Positions 8,188-16,700 of a stretch of 64,000 bases of DNA are shown here, in pieces. Made by a program: the position numbers and the translations under genes. The stretch is taken from contig NZ_CP048795.1 of the NCBI RefSeq assembly GCF_011006175.1, forward strand, positions 620,001 to 684,000, given 5' to 3'. Positions within the stretch are counted from its first letter, which is position 1. The number at the start of each line of letters is the position of its first letter. Under the pieces are notes generated by a model, which ran no database searches, was not told where the DNA came from, and worked only from the letters and a program-made list of their open reading frames with translations. Origin of the DNA: Hydrogenobacter sp. T-8. Its GTDB lineage: Bacteria; Aquificota; Aquificia; Aquificales; Aquificaceae.

Positions 8188-9227
8188 TAGAAATAGGTGG
8201 GAAAAGAATAGGAGAGGGTGAGCCTGTTTTTGTGGTGGCTGAGCTTTCCGCTAACCATCTGCAAGACCTTGACCTTGCACTGAAAACCATAGAGGCGATA
8301 AAAGAATCTGGTGCGGATGCGGTAAAGCTCCAAACCTATACGCCAGACACTATAACCTTAAATGTAAAAAACGAACACTTTATGATAAAAGAAGGCACGC
8401 TTTGGGATGGGCAGTATCTGTATGACCTTTATAAAAAAGCCTACACACCTTGGGAGTGGCACGAGAAACTTTTTAACTTTGCCAAAGAGCTTGGGCTTGT
8501 GTGCTTTTCCTCACCCTTTGACAAAACTGCGGTTGACTTTTTGGAAGAGCTTGGGACACCAGCTTATAAGGTCGCATCCTTTGAGATAGTGGACATTCCT
8601 CTTATAGAGTATATAGCCAGTAAGGGAAAGCCAGTTATAATCTCCACGGGCATTGCCACCCTTTCTGACATAGAAGAAGCCATAAAGGCCTGCAAAAGGG
8701 CAGGAAATGAGCAGATAATACTTCTAAAGTGTGTTTCTGAGTATCCTACACCCTATGAGGATGCCAACCTAAGGACAATACCCAACATGAGAGAAACCTT
8801 TGGAGTGCCAGTAGGTCTTTCTGACCACACCCTTGGCATAGCAGTGCCTATTGCCTCTGTGGCTTTGGGGGCGGTTATGGTGGAAAAGCACTTTATACTT
8901 GATAGAAATCTTGGAGGACCAGACAGTGCCTTTTCCCTTGAGCCAGAGGAGTTCAAGGCTATGGTCTCTGCCATAAGACAGGTGGAAAAGGCACTTGGAA
9001 AAGTGAGCTACGAGCTAACAGAAAGGCAAAAAGCCATGAGAAAGTTTTCAAGAAGCCTTTTTGTGGCCAAGGACATAAAAGCAGGTGAGACATTTACAGA
9101 GGAAAATGTAAGAAGTGTAAGACCGGCAGTGGGTTTGCATCCCAAGTATTTAAAGGATATCCTTGGTAGAAGGGCAAGGTTTGACATAAAGGCTGGAACT
9201 CCACTTTCTTGGGAGCTTGTAGAATGA
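8184..9227 (+). CDS. pseI: Pseudaminic acid synthase PseI (NeuB family)
   Basis: This 347-residue protein has the two-domain NeuB layout: a TIM barrel ('FVVAELSANHLQDLDLA', 'ADAVKLQTYTPDTITL', 'FSSPFDKTAVDFLEEL', 'GLSDHTLGIAVPIASVALGA') and a C-terminal SAF antifreeze-like domain (about residues 285-347, 'RSLFVAKDIKAGETFTEENV'). It condenses 2,4-diacetamido-2,4,6-trideoxy-L-altrose with phosphoenolpyruvate to give pseudaminic acid. 'TYTPDTITL' and the pse gene context favour PseI over sialic or legionaminic acid synthase. Both ends are coupled by 4-bp ATGA overlaps to the Maf gene and pseB. Confidence 0.9.
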   Translation: MIEIGGKRIGEGEPVFVVAELSANHLQDLDLALKTIEAIKESGADAVKLQTYTPDTITLNVKNEHFMIKEGTLWDGQYLYDLYKKAYTPWEWHEKLFNFAKELGLVCFSSPFDKTAVDFLEELGTPAYKVASFEIVDIPLIEYIASKGKPVIISTGIATLSDIEEAIKACKRAGNEQIILLKCVSEYPTPYEDANLRTIPNMRETFGVPVGLSDHTLGIAVPIASVALGAVMVEKHFILDRNLGGPDSAFSLEPEEFKAMVSAIRQVEKALGKVSYELTERQKAMRKFSRSLFVAKDIKAGETFTEENVRSVRPAVGLHPKYLKDILGRRARFDIKAGTPLSWELVE

Positions 9228-10249
9228 GCTTTTTAGACAACAAGACCATACTTATAACTGGTGGCACAGGGTCCTTTGGAAAGACCTTTGTGAGGTATGT
9301 GCTTAGCCATTACAAACCAAAAAAGGTAATAATCCTTAGCAGAGATGAGTTCAAGCAGTGGCAGATGAGCAAGGAGTTTCCAGAGGATAGGTTTCCACAG
9401 CTTAGGTTTTTCCTCGGAGACATAAGGGACAAGGACAGACTAAGGCTTGCCTTTGATGGTGTGGACTATGTGGTGCATGCTGCAGCCCTCAAGCATGTGC
9501 CAATCCTTGAATACAATCCCTTTGAAGCAGTAAAGACCAACATCATAGGAGCTCAAAATATCATTGAGACCGCTATAGAGAAGGGAGTGAAAAAGGTAAT
9601 AGCCCTTTCTACCGACAAGGCGGTAAGCCCAGTAAACCTCTACGGTGCTACTAAGTTAACTATGGAAAAACTCTTTATTGCAGGCAACGCTTACGCAGGT
9701 GCAAAGGATACCTCTTTTGCCATAGTTAGATACGGTAATGTGGTTGGAAGCAGGGGAAGCGTTGTGCAGTTATTCCTTAAGCTCATCTCTGAAGGTTGTA
9801 GGGAGCTTCCTATAACAGACACAAGAATGACGCGCTTTTGGATAACCCTTGAGGAAGGCGTCCAGCTTGTGCTTTTTGCCCTTGAAAGGTCAGAAGGTGG
9901 TGAGGTCTTTGTGCCAAAAATACCCAGTGTTAGGGTGGTTGACTTGGCAAAAGTTCTATGTCCAGAGTGTGGCTTTAGAATAATAGGCATAAGACCAGGA
10001 GAAAAACTACATGAAAGCCTGATAGCAGAAGACGAAGCACGGGATGTAAGACTGGTAAAGCACAAAGAAAAAGAGTATTTTGTTATCCTTCCTCAGTTCA
10101 GCTTTGAAGCAAGGGCTTTGGAGGTTTGGAAAGACTATCCAAAGATGCAAGAAGGCTTTTTCTACAGAAGCGATAAAAATGACTGGTGGCTTGAGGGAGA
10201 GGAGCTAAAAGAGTTTCTAAGAAGTGCTATTGAACATGTGGAATACTAA
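9224..10249 (+). CDS. pseB: UDP-GlcNAc 4,6-dehydratase/5-epimerase PseB
   Basis: This 341-residue protein is an extended SDR. It has the NAD(P) motif TGGTGSFG (residues 12-19), the catalytic D131-K132 in 'STDKAV', and Y140-x-x-x-K144 in 'NLYGATK'. The D-K-Y set matches the inverting dehydratases FlaA1/PseB, which turn UDP-GlcNAc into the 4-keto-L-arabino sugar, the first step toward pseudaminic acid. The start at 9224 is set by the ATGA overlap with pseI; an earlier in-frame start at 9209 would lie within pseI. The C-terminal 'WWLEGEELKEFL' tail is typical of PseB. Confidence 0.93.
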   Translation: MSFLDNKTILITGGTGSFGKTFVRYVLSHYKPKKVIILSRDEFKQWQMSKEFPEDRFPQLRFFLGDIRDKDRLRLAFDGVDYVVHAAALKHVPILEYNPFEAVKTNIIGAQNIIETAIEKGVKKVIALSTDKAVSPVNLYGATKLTMEKLFIAGNAYAGAKDTSFAIVRYGNVVGSRGSVVQLFLKLISEGCRELPITDTRMTRFWITLEEGVQLVLFALERSEGGEVFVPKIPSVRVVDLAKVLCPECGFRIIGIRPGEKLHESLIAEDEARDVRLVKHKEKEYFVILPQFSFEARALEVWKDYPKMQEGFFYRSDKNDWWLEGEELKEFLRSAIEHVEY

Positions 10250-11372
10250 ATTTTGGAAAAGAACGATTCCTTACGGTAGGCAGTATATAGACCAAGAGGA
10301 CATAGAGGCGGTTGTGGAGGTTCTGAGGTCTGACTATATCACGCAGGGTCCAAAGATAGAAGCCTTTGAGAGGGCTTTGGCAAGCTATTGCGGTGTGGAC
10401 TATGCGGTAGCCTTTAACTCTGGCACTTCTGCCTTGTATTGCATTTACAAAGCCTTAGGGCTAAAGGAGGGGGATGAGTTTATAACTACTCCTATAACCT
10501 TTACCGCTACGGTTTCTATGGGAGTTATGCTTGGTGCAAAGCCAGTCTTTTGTGATATAGAACCAGATACGGGAAACATGGATGTAAACCTATTGGAGAG
10601 TTTGATAACAGAAAGGACAAGGCTCATAGTGCCTGTTCACTACGCTGGGCATCCTGTGGATATGGAAAAGGTCTGGCAGGTGGCTCAGAAATACGGGCTT
10701 TATGTGGTGGAGGATGCCTGCCACGCCCTTGGCTCTGAGTATAGAGGTCATAAAACTGGCTCTTGCAAGTATTCGCACGCTACGGTTTTTAGCTTCCATC
10801 CAGTAAAGCACATAACCACAGGAGAAGGTGGTGCGGTGCTAACTAAGAGTTATGAACTCTACGAAAAGTTGTTAAAGTGCAGAAATCACGGAATGGTAAG
10901 AGGTGAAGACTGGGAGTATGCCATAGAGTTTCCATCCTTTAACTTCCGAATAACAGACCTTCAGTGTGCTTTGGGAATTTCACAGCTAAAAAAACTCAGC
11001 CACTTTGTCCAGAGGAGAAGACATTTAGCGGAGCTATACAAAGAAAAACTTGGAGGCTTAGAGAGCCTAAGTCTTTTGGTAGAAAAGCCATACGCATACC
11101 ATTCCTATCATCTCTATCCTATAAAGCTAACTGACAAAGAAAGGAGGAGGGAAGTTTTCAAAAACCTCAGGGCACAGGGTATAGGAGTTCAGGTTCACTA
11201 CATCCCCGTCTACTGGCATCCCTTTATGGAAAAACTTGGATACAAAAAGGGACTTTGCCCTAATGCGGAGGACTTTTATCAAAGAGAGATAAGCCTGCCC
11301 ATGTATCCTACGCTAAAGGAAGAGGAGCTTGAGTTTGTGGTGGAGAGGTTGAGGAGCTTGATAGATGGTTAA
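10236..11372 (+). CDS. pseC: PseC, PLP-dependent C4 aminotransferase of the pseudaminic acid pathway
   Basis: This 378-residue DegT/DnrJ/EryC1-type sugar aminotransferase carries the PLP lysine K191 in 'SFHPVKHITTGEGG', with 'FNSGTSALYCIYKALGL' and 'EDACHALGSEY' for cofactor binding. PseC uses glutamate to aminate C4 of the PseB product. The ATG at 10236 gives a 14-bp overlap with pseB and places 'TIPYGRQYIDQEDI' at the N-terminus as in PseC proteins. The gene overlaps the next one by 8 bp, consistent with one operon. Confidence 0.92.
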   Translation: MWNTKFWKRTIPYGRQYIDQEDIEAVVEVLRSDYITQGPKIEAFERALASYCGVDYAVAFNSGTSALYCIYKALGLKEGDEFITTPITFTATVSMGVMLGAKPVFCDIEPDTGNMDVNLLESLITERTRLIVPVHYAGHPVDMEKVWQVAQKYGLYVVEDACHALGSEYRGHKTGSCKYSHATVFSFHPVKHITTGEGGAVLTKSYELYEKLLKCRNHGMVRGEDWEYAIEFPSFNFRITDLQCALGISQLKKLSHFVQRRRHLAELYKEKLGGLESLSLLVEKPYAYHSYHLYPIKLTDKERRREVFKNLRAQGIGVQVHYIPVYWHPFMEKLGYKKGLCPNAEDFYQREISLPMYPTLKEEELEFVVERLRSLIDG

Positions 11373-12234
11373 CAAACTTATACTTGGCACTGCAAACTTT
11401 GGTATGAATTACGGCATTGCCTTTGGCAAGCAAGTTTCTAAGGAAGAGGTTTTTAGAATACTTGACCTTGCGGTAGAGGAAAAGGTCTTTGGTGTTGACA
11501 CCGCACCAGTCTATGGTGATGCGGAAGAGGTTATAGGTGAATATTTTTCTCAAAAGGGACAGGTTTTGAAAGTTATAACTAAGCTACCGAAAAAATACTA
11601 TAAATCCTACGAGGATGTTAAATCTACTTTGTTGGAAAGTCTTAAGAATCTAAAAATTGATAGCGTAGATTATTTGCTTGTTCACTCTTTTGAAACTTTT
11701 AAGCAACATAAAGAGCTTTTGGACTATTCTCTCAAGTCTCTAAAAGAGCAAGGGCTCTTAAAGTTCTATGGTATTTCTGTTTATCATCCATGGGAGGTTT
11801 TTCAGTTTCTTGAAACCTTTGGTGGCAATTTTGCAGTGGAGTTTCCTATAAACGTATTTGACAGGAGATTTGTTCCATACATTGAAAAATGGAAAGAAAA
11901 GGGTATAATACTGTTTGCAAGGTCTGTATTTCTTCAAGGTCTTTTCTTTCTTCCTGAAGAGAAGCTAAAAGGGGTTTTTGAAAGGGTCAAGGAGAAGATT
12001 CTTAGACTAAGAGAAATATCAGAAAAACTTGGTATAAGCCTTGCATGTCTTTGTCTTTTGTTTGTTTTGAATTTTTCACAGGTAGATGGTTTTATAGTAG
12101 GTGTAGATGATAAAAAACAGCTCGAGGACCTGCTTAATTGTGCTAAGCTAAAAAAGATTGACGCTTTAGAACTTGAAGACCTTGAGATTGACGATGAAGA
12201 TATAATACTTCCATATAAATGGAGAAAACAGTGA
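11365..12234 (+). CDS. Aldo/keto reductase in the sugar cluster
   Basis: This 289-residue protein is an AKR TIM barrel with the catalytic tetrad visible in order: Asp and Tyr in 'GVDTAPVYGDAE', Lys in 'VITKLPKK' and His in 'LLVHSFET'. AKR enzymes reduce or oxidise carbonyls and alcohols with NAD(P)H. Homologues occur in surface-sugar clusters, where they act on nucleotide sugars or nonulosonates, but the substrate here is unknown. Codon use is more A/T-rich than in pseBCI. It overlaps pseC by 8 bp and the next gene by 16 bp. It could supply a ketone for the aminotransferase domain encoded at 12890-14926 (inference). Confidence 0.75.
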   Translation: MVNKLILGTANFGMNYGIAFGKQVSKEEVFRILDLAVEEKVFGVDTAPVYGDAEEVIGEYFSQKGQVLKVITKLPKKYYKSYEDVKSTLLESLKNLKIDSVDYLLVHSFETFKQHKELLDYSLKSLKEQGLLKFYGISVYHPWEVFQFLETFGGNFAVEFPINVFDRRFVPYIEKWKEKGIILFARSVFLQGLFFLPEEKLKGVFERVKEKILRLREISEKLGISLACLCLLFVLNFSQVDGFIVGVDDKKQLEDLLNCAKLKKIDALELEDLEIDDEDIILPYKWRKQ

Positions 12235-12893
12235 GACAAGACGAAGTATTTAAAAGCTATGAAGCGGACAGATGGTATGAAAGGAATAAAGAGGGCTTAA
12301 AGCCAGGGGATGATCTCATAATATGGTTAATAGACACTTATGGGCTTGTTCACCAAAACAGTGCGGTCTTGGAAGTAGGAGCTTCTAACGGTTTCAGATT
12401 GGAAAGGATAAGAGAAAAATATGAATGTAAGGTTTTTGCTGTCGAACCATCAAAGAAGGCAGTGGAGGAAGGTAAGGCAAGTTTTCCAGAGGTTGAGTTT
12501 TATAACATAACTGCGGAGGAGATGGAATTTCAAGAGGATTTTGACCTAATAATAATAAATAGTGTGTTTCATTGGGTAGATAGAAAAAACCTATTTACGG
12601 TGTTTTCAAAATTAGACAGAGCACTGAAAGATGGTGGTCATTTGATAATTGGAGACTTCCAAACACCAATACCCTTCAAAAATCCATATCATCATCTCAA
12701 AGATGTGGAGGTATACACTTATAAACAGGCATATAGAGAGATTTTTCTATCATCAAAGCTCTATATAGAACTAGCAACTCTTTGCTATAACCATGACACG
12801 AAAGACTTTAGAAATATAAACCTAAAAAATATGTTTTGCGTAAGCCTTTTAAAAAAGCAAGAATTATACCTAAGACAGGATAAAATGCTATGA
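12219..12893 (+). CDS. Class I SAM-dependent methyltransferase in the sugar cluster
   Basis: This 224-residue protein has Rossmann methyltransferase motif I 'VLEVGASNGFRL' near residue 50, an acidic motif II 'VFAVEPSKKA', and motif IV 'FDLIIINSVFHWVDRKNL'. These bind S-adenosylmethionine. Such proteins in glycosylation islands O- or N-methylate sugars, but the acceptor cannot be read from the sequence. It overlaps the AKR gene by 16 bp and the following fusion gene by 4 bp (ATGA), so all three are likely translated together. Base composition is A/T-rich, which may reflect lateral acquisition. Confidence 0.75.
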   Translation: MEKTVRQDEVFKSYEADRWYERNKEGLKPGDDLIIWLIDTYGLVHQNSAVLEVGASNGFRLERIREKYECKVFAVEPSKKAVEEGKASFPEVEFYNITAEEMEFQEDFDLIIINSVFHWVDRKNLFTVFSKLDRALKDGGHLIIGDFQTPIPFKNPYHHLKDVEVYTYKQAYREIFLSSKLYIELATLCYNHDTKDFRNINLKNMFCVSLLKKQELYLRQDKML

Positions 12894-14926
12894 AGACTGG
12901 CATAGTGCTTCAGGCAAGAAACGGTTCAACTCGGTTTCCTTATAAGATGGTAGCAGATATAAATGGGAGGAAATCCATAGAATGGCTTTTGAAAAGGCTT
13001 GAAAAGGTTAAGGTTAACGAGAGAATAGTTGCGACTTCTTGGAAAGAGGAAGATAGAGACATACTCAAAATTGCGGAATATAATAATTGGAAAACCTTGG
13101 CAGGAGACCCTGAGGATGTCCTCAGTAGATATGCAAAGGCGGTAGAAGATTTTTCCCTTGACTTAGTAGTGAGAATAACTGGAGATTGTCCTCTAATAGA
13201 CCCTGAACTTGTCCAAAAAGCTCTTAGCAAAGCACTTGAAGAAAATGTAGACTATCTCGTGCTTACTGGTATAATAGACGGCTTTGATGTGGAGGTCATA
13301 AAGGGAGAATGGATACTAAAGGCTCATCAAAGGGCTAAACTTCCGTCAGAAAGAGAGCATGTAAGCCCATACATAAGTAAGTCAAAAAAGGCTAAAAAGC
13401 TATTTTATAGAATACACGAAGAAGACCTCTCGCACATACATCTTAGCCTTGACTATCCAGAGGATTTGGTAATCATAGAAAGAATCATAAAAACCCTTGG
13501 AAAGGAAGACTTTACCTACGAAGAGGTGGTAAAACTTATAAAGGAAAAGCCAGAAATCTTGAAAAGGGAGAAAGAAATTCCTGTAAACGAGGGATATCTC
13601 AAGTCCCTAAGGCAAGACAGGGATTTTATAAGGTCTCTGAAAGCAAAACCTTTAAAACTTGAAAACAACCTAAGGCATTTTGAAAAGACCAAAACTCTAA
13701 TACCTAACTGTTCTCAAACCTTTAGCAAGTCATACCTGCAGTTTTCTGTGGGAGCGGTCCCACTTTTTGTGAAAGAAGGAAAAGGTTGTTATCTTACGGA
13801 CCTTGACGAGAATACCTATATAGACTACACTATGGGACTTGGTGCTTGTATATTAGGCTATGCCTTTGAGCCTGTTATTGAAAGAGTGGAAAAGGAGCTA
13901 AGAAGGGGAACAGTTTTTACCTTACCGAGCTATCTTGAGACAGAGCTTGCGGAGCTTTTGAGAGAAACTATACCATGCTGTGAGATGGCGCGTTTTGGGA
14001 AGAATGGCTCTGACGTGACCTCTGCGGGCGTTAGGCTTGCAAGGGCATACACGGGCAGGAAATACATAGCTTGTTGTGGATATCACGGCTGGCAGGATTG
14101 GTATATAGGGACAACCACTAGGGATAAGGGAATTCCAGAGGAGGTAAAGAGCCTTACCCTTACCTTTGAGTATAACAATATACAAAGTCTTGAAAGGCTT
14201 TTTGAGGAATACGAAGACCAGATAGCCTGCGTAATAATGGAGCCTGTGGGCGTAGAAGAGCCAAAGGAAGACTTTTTACAAAAGGTCAGAGAGCTTACAC
14301 AGAAACATGGTGCTTTATTGATATTTGATGAGGTGGTTAGTGGCTTTCGCTTTTCCTTGGGAGGTGCACAAGAATATTTTGGAGTAGTTCCAGACCTCGC
14401 CTGCTTTGGCAAAGCTATGGGCAATGGCATGCCTATATCCGCCATAGTTGGAAGGTCGGAGATTATGGAGCTTTTTGAGGAGGTCTTTTTCTCTTTTACC
14501 TTTGGAGGAGAAACCGCAAGCATAGTATCCGCCATCGCAACCATCCAATATCTAAAAGACCAAAAGGTAATACCCTACCTTTGGGAGCAAGGAAAAAAGC
14601 TAAAACAAGGCATTCAAAAGCTAATAGAAGATAAAGAAATGGAGGATAGAGCCTTTGTAAAGGGTTATGATGTTAGGTTTTTGCTGGATTTTGTAGGAGA
14701 AAACAGCCTAAAGTTAAAAACTCTTTTCCAACAAGAAAGTGCAAAAAGAGGAATTCTTTTCACAGGTTCTCATAACATGGCTTTACCTCATGATGATAAG
14801 ATAATTGAAAAAACTCTTGAAGTATACGATGAGGTGCTTGATATTGTGAAGTTTGCAGTGGAATACGATATGGTAGATGAGTTGATAGAGGGACAAATAC
14901 TACAGCCTGTGTTTAGAAAGATGTGA
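12890..14926 (+). CDS. Fusion: SpsF-type cytidylyltransferase plus class III aminotransferase
   Basis: This 678-residue protein joins two enzymes. Residues 1 to about 240 form an SpsF/NeuA-like nucleotidyltransferase with the CTP-binding 'LQARNGSTRFPYKM' motif and 'VRITGDCPLIDPEL'. Residues about 265-678 are a class III aminotransferase like glutamate-1-semialdehyde aminomutase, with 'GYHGWQDWY', 'IFDEVVSGFRFSLGG' and the PLP lysine K508 in 'CFGKAMGNG'. No separate pseF is seen in the window, so the N-terminal domain is the best candidate for making CMP-pseudaminic acid (inference). The C-terminal domain may add an amine to an oxidised sugar. The ATGA overlap with the methyltransferase gene fixes the start. 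Confidence 0.82.
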   Translation: MKTGIVLQARNGSTRFPYKMVADINGRKSIEWLLKRLEKVKVNERIVATSWKEEDRDILKIAEYNNWKTLAGDPEDVLSRYAKAVEDFSLDLVVRITGDCPLIDPELVQKALSKALEENVDYLVLTGIIDGFDVEVIKGEWILKAHQRAKLPSEREHVSPYISKSKKAKKLFYRIHEEDLSHIHLSLDYPEDLVIIERIIKTLGKEDFTYEEVVKLIKEKPEILKREKEIPVNEGYLKSLRQDRDFIRSLKAKPLKLENNLRHFEKTKTLIPNCSQTFSKSYLQFSVGAVPLFVKEGKGCYLTDLDENTYIDYTMGLGACILGYAFEPVIERVEKELRRGTVFTLPSYLETELAELLRETIPCCEMARFGKNGSDVTSAGVRLARAYTGRKYIACCGYHGWQDWYIGTTTRDKGIPEEVKSLTLTFEYNNIQSLERLFEEYEDQIACVIMEPVGVEEPKEDFLQKVRELTQKHGALLIFDEVVSGFRFSLGGAQEYFGVVPDLACFGKAMGNGMPISAIVGRSEIMELFEEVFFSFTFGGETASIVSAIATIQYLKDQKVIPYLWEQGKKLKQGIQKLIEDKEMEDRAFVKGYDVRFLLDFVGENSLKLKTLFQQESAKRGILFTGSHNMALPHDDKIIEKTLEVYDEVLDIVKFAVEYDMVDELIEGQILQPVFRKM

Positions 14927-14928
14927 TT

Positions 14929-14934
14929 TATATT
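14929..14934 (+). promoter_or_regulatory. -10 box (TATATT) seven bases before an ORF start
   Basis: TATATT ends 7 bp before the ATG at 14942, after a 15-bp gap that breaks the otherwise overlapping gene chain. No Shine-Dalgarno precedes this ATG. It predicts a leaderless transcript starting inside the operon. Confidence 0.45.
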
Positions 14935-14941
14935 TAAATCT

Positions 14942-15637
14942 ATGGAGAGACTTGAGGACAGAGTAGAAAGACTGGAAAAACTCGGGGAATTGCTTGTCAG
15001 AGAGATGCTTGACTTTAAACTCTGGGCAAGTAGGATGATAGCAGAAGGCGAAAGGAGATTGGAAGAATACAGGAGAGAGGTAGACAGACAGATAAAGGAA
15101 TACAAGGAAGAAACAGACAGGAAGATAGCAGAGTATAGGGCTGAAACTGATAGGCAAATAAGAGAACATAAAGAAGAAACTCGCAATCAGATAAGAGAAA
15201 ACAACAAACGCTGGGGCGAGCTTGCCAACAAGTTAGGAACAATCGTAGAAGACATCATATACCCAGCCTTTAGACCTGTGGTAAGGAAATACTTTGGCTG
15301 TGAGCCAGAGAAAACCTATATGAGGCTTGAGTATACTAATCGTCAAAAGGATATATACGAAGAGTTTGATGCGGTGGCAGTGTGTGAGGACAAGGTGTTT
15401 TTGCTTGAGGTAAAGTCTACTCCAAGGGAAAAGCACATAGAGGAGTTTAAAGAAAAAGCCAAGAGGTTTCTGGAATACTTTCCTGAGTTTACAGGAAAGA
15501 AGTTAATTCTTATCATGGCAAGCCTTAGCTTTAATGAGGGTTTTGTCAAGCAGTTGTCTAAGGCTAATATATATGCTATGGCTTATAGAGAATGGGAGTA
15601 TATGGATATTCTTAACTTTGAGGAGGTAAATGTTTAA
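14942..15637 (+). CDS. Coiled-coil protein with PD-(D/E)XK nuclease-like C-terminal domain
   Basis: This 231-residue protein has a charged coiled coil over residues 1-91, including five 11-residue repeats (36-90) of the form x-DRQIxEYKEE. A globular domain follows with 'EEFDAVAVCEDKVFLLEVKS' near residues 140-159. The D-x(n)-(E)-x-K arrangement on adjacent strands is that of PD-(D/E)XK nuclease folds, like the uncharacterised DUF3782-type proteins common in thermophiles. The function is unknown and I see no direct link to sugar chemistry. It overlaps the next gene by 8 bp, whose GAGGAGG site lies in its last codons. The gene at 19156-19884 encodes a protein of similar design. Confidence 0.65.
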   Translation: MERLEDRVERLEKLGELLVREMLDFKLWASRMIAEGERRLEEYRREVDRQIKEYKEETDRKIAEYRAETDRQIREHKEETRNQIRENNKRWGELANKLGTIVEDIIYPAFRPVVRKYFGCEPEKTYMRLEYTNRQKDIYEEFDAVAVCEDKVFLLEVKSTPREKHIEEFKEKAKRFLEYFPEFTGKKLILIMASLSFNEGFVKQLSKANIYAMAYREWEYMDILNFEEVNV

Positions 15638-16700
15638 ATCTATAAAGCATCCAAAACCTGTTCTTTGCCCTGAGTATCCTTGGGAAGAAAAACATACATA
15701 CCTTTATGGTTCTGTTATAGAGCTACAGGACAAGTTGAGGATGTATTATCAAAGTTATGTGGATGGGATTGGCTTTTTTGTGTGCCTTGCGGAGTCAGAG
15801 GATGGCATAAACTGGAAAAAACCTCTCATAAGACCTCTCAAGGAAAGCATCCCTCATCTTTACCCTACTGTGGAAGTAGAAGGCAGGGTATTGGACTTTT
15901 ACCACAAAACTCAACATCTTGAATGTATGAGCAACGTGGTAGCAAACTATCACATTCCATCTGTTATATACAAGCCAGAGGATGAGTATCCATACAAACT
16001 CTTTGGCTACACAGACAAAGGCTATTGCGTTGCCTTTTCAAAGGATGGTATAAACTTCGTGGAATACGAAAACAACCCTGTAATTCCTCTGCTAAAATTT
16101 CCAAACAAAAAGACAAAGAAGATATGGTATAGCGATGTTGCACCAGTTTTTTACGATAAAAGGAAAAGGGTTTATAGAGCTATGGTAAAAACTTATAAGA
16201 TAGACAAGCAAGGCAGGACAAGACGCTGTGTGGGAATGTCAATAAGTAGGGATTTTATAAACTGGAGCAAGCCAAAAACAGTATGGATACCATCTGAAAG
16301 GGAAGACAGAATAGCACAAGAAAGAGGTTTTAATTGGGCAGACTTTTATGGCTTGTGTCCCTTTAACTACAAAGACCATTATCTTGGCTTTTTGTGGCTT
16401 TTTATGATAGACCATGAGTTTAAAAAAGGAACGCACGATGGGAAAATAGAGATTTATTTAGCCTACAGTAAGGACTGCAGAAAATGGGAGCTTGTCTCAG
16501 ATGAGCCTGTAATACCACTTGGAAAGGAGGATGAGTGGGATAGTGGGATGATAACAACTGCAAATCAGCCTATCTTTATGGAAGACAGGTTTATAATATA
16601 CTATGGAGGTGCAAACTTCAGCCATGGGTATGGGGAGTATGAAAAACTATATGAAGATTGGAATAGGTTTTGTATTGGTTTTTGCGAGATAGAGCTATGA
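15630..16700 (+). CDS. Five-bladed beta-propeller glycosidase-like protein (GH43/GH32/GH130 type fold)
   Basis: This 356-residue protein repeats the blade signature of furanosidase-like propellers: 'ESEDGINWKKPLIRP', 'FSKDGINFVEYENNPVI', 'ISRDFINWSKPKTVW' and 'YSKDCRKWELVSDEPVI'. 'DVAPVFYDKRKRVYRAMV' lies in the middle. There is no signal peptide, so it would act in the cytoplasm. The family includes glycosidases and phosphorylases as well as non-catalytic members of surface-sugar clusters. The substrate is unknown. A strong GAGGAGG ribosome site precedes the ATG, and the stop overlaps the next start (ATGA). A cytoplasmic propeller next to formyltransferase genes is unusual. Confidence 0.7.
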   Translation: MFKSIKHPKPVLCPEYPWEEKHTYLYGSVIELQDKLRMYYQSYVDGIGFFVCLAESEDGINWKKPLIRPLKESIPHLYPTVEVEGRVLDFYHKTQHLECMSNVVANYHIPSVIYKPEDEYPYKLFGYTDKGYCVAFSKDGINFVEYENNPVIPLLKFPNKKTKKIWYSDVAPVFYDKRKRVYRAMVKTYKIDKQGRTRRCVGMSISRDFINWSKPKTVWIPSEREDRIAQERGFNWADFYGLCPFNYKDHYLGFLWLFMIDHEFKKGTHDGKIEIYLAYSKDCRKWELVSDEPVIPLGKEDEWDSGMITTANQPIFMEDRFIIYYGGANFSHGYGEYEKLYEDWNRFCIGFCEIEL

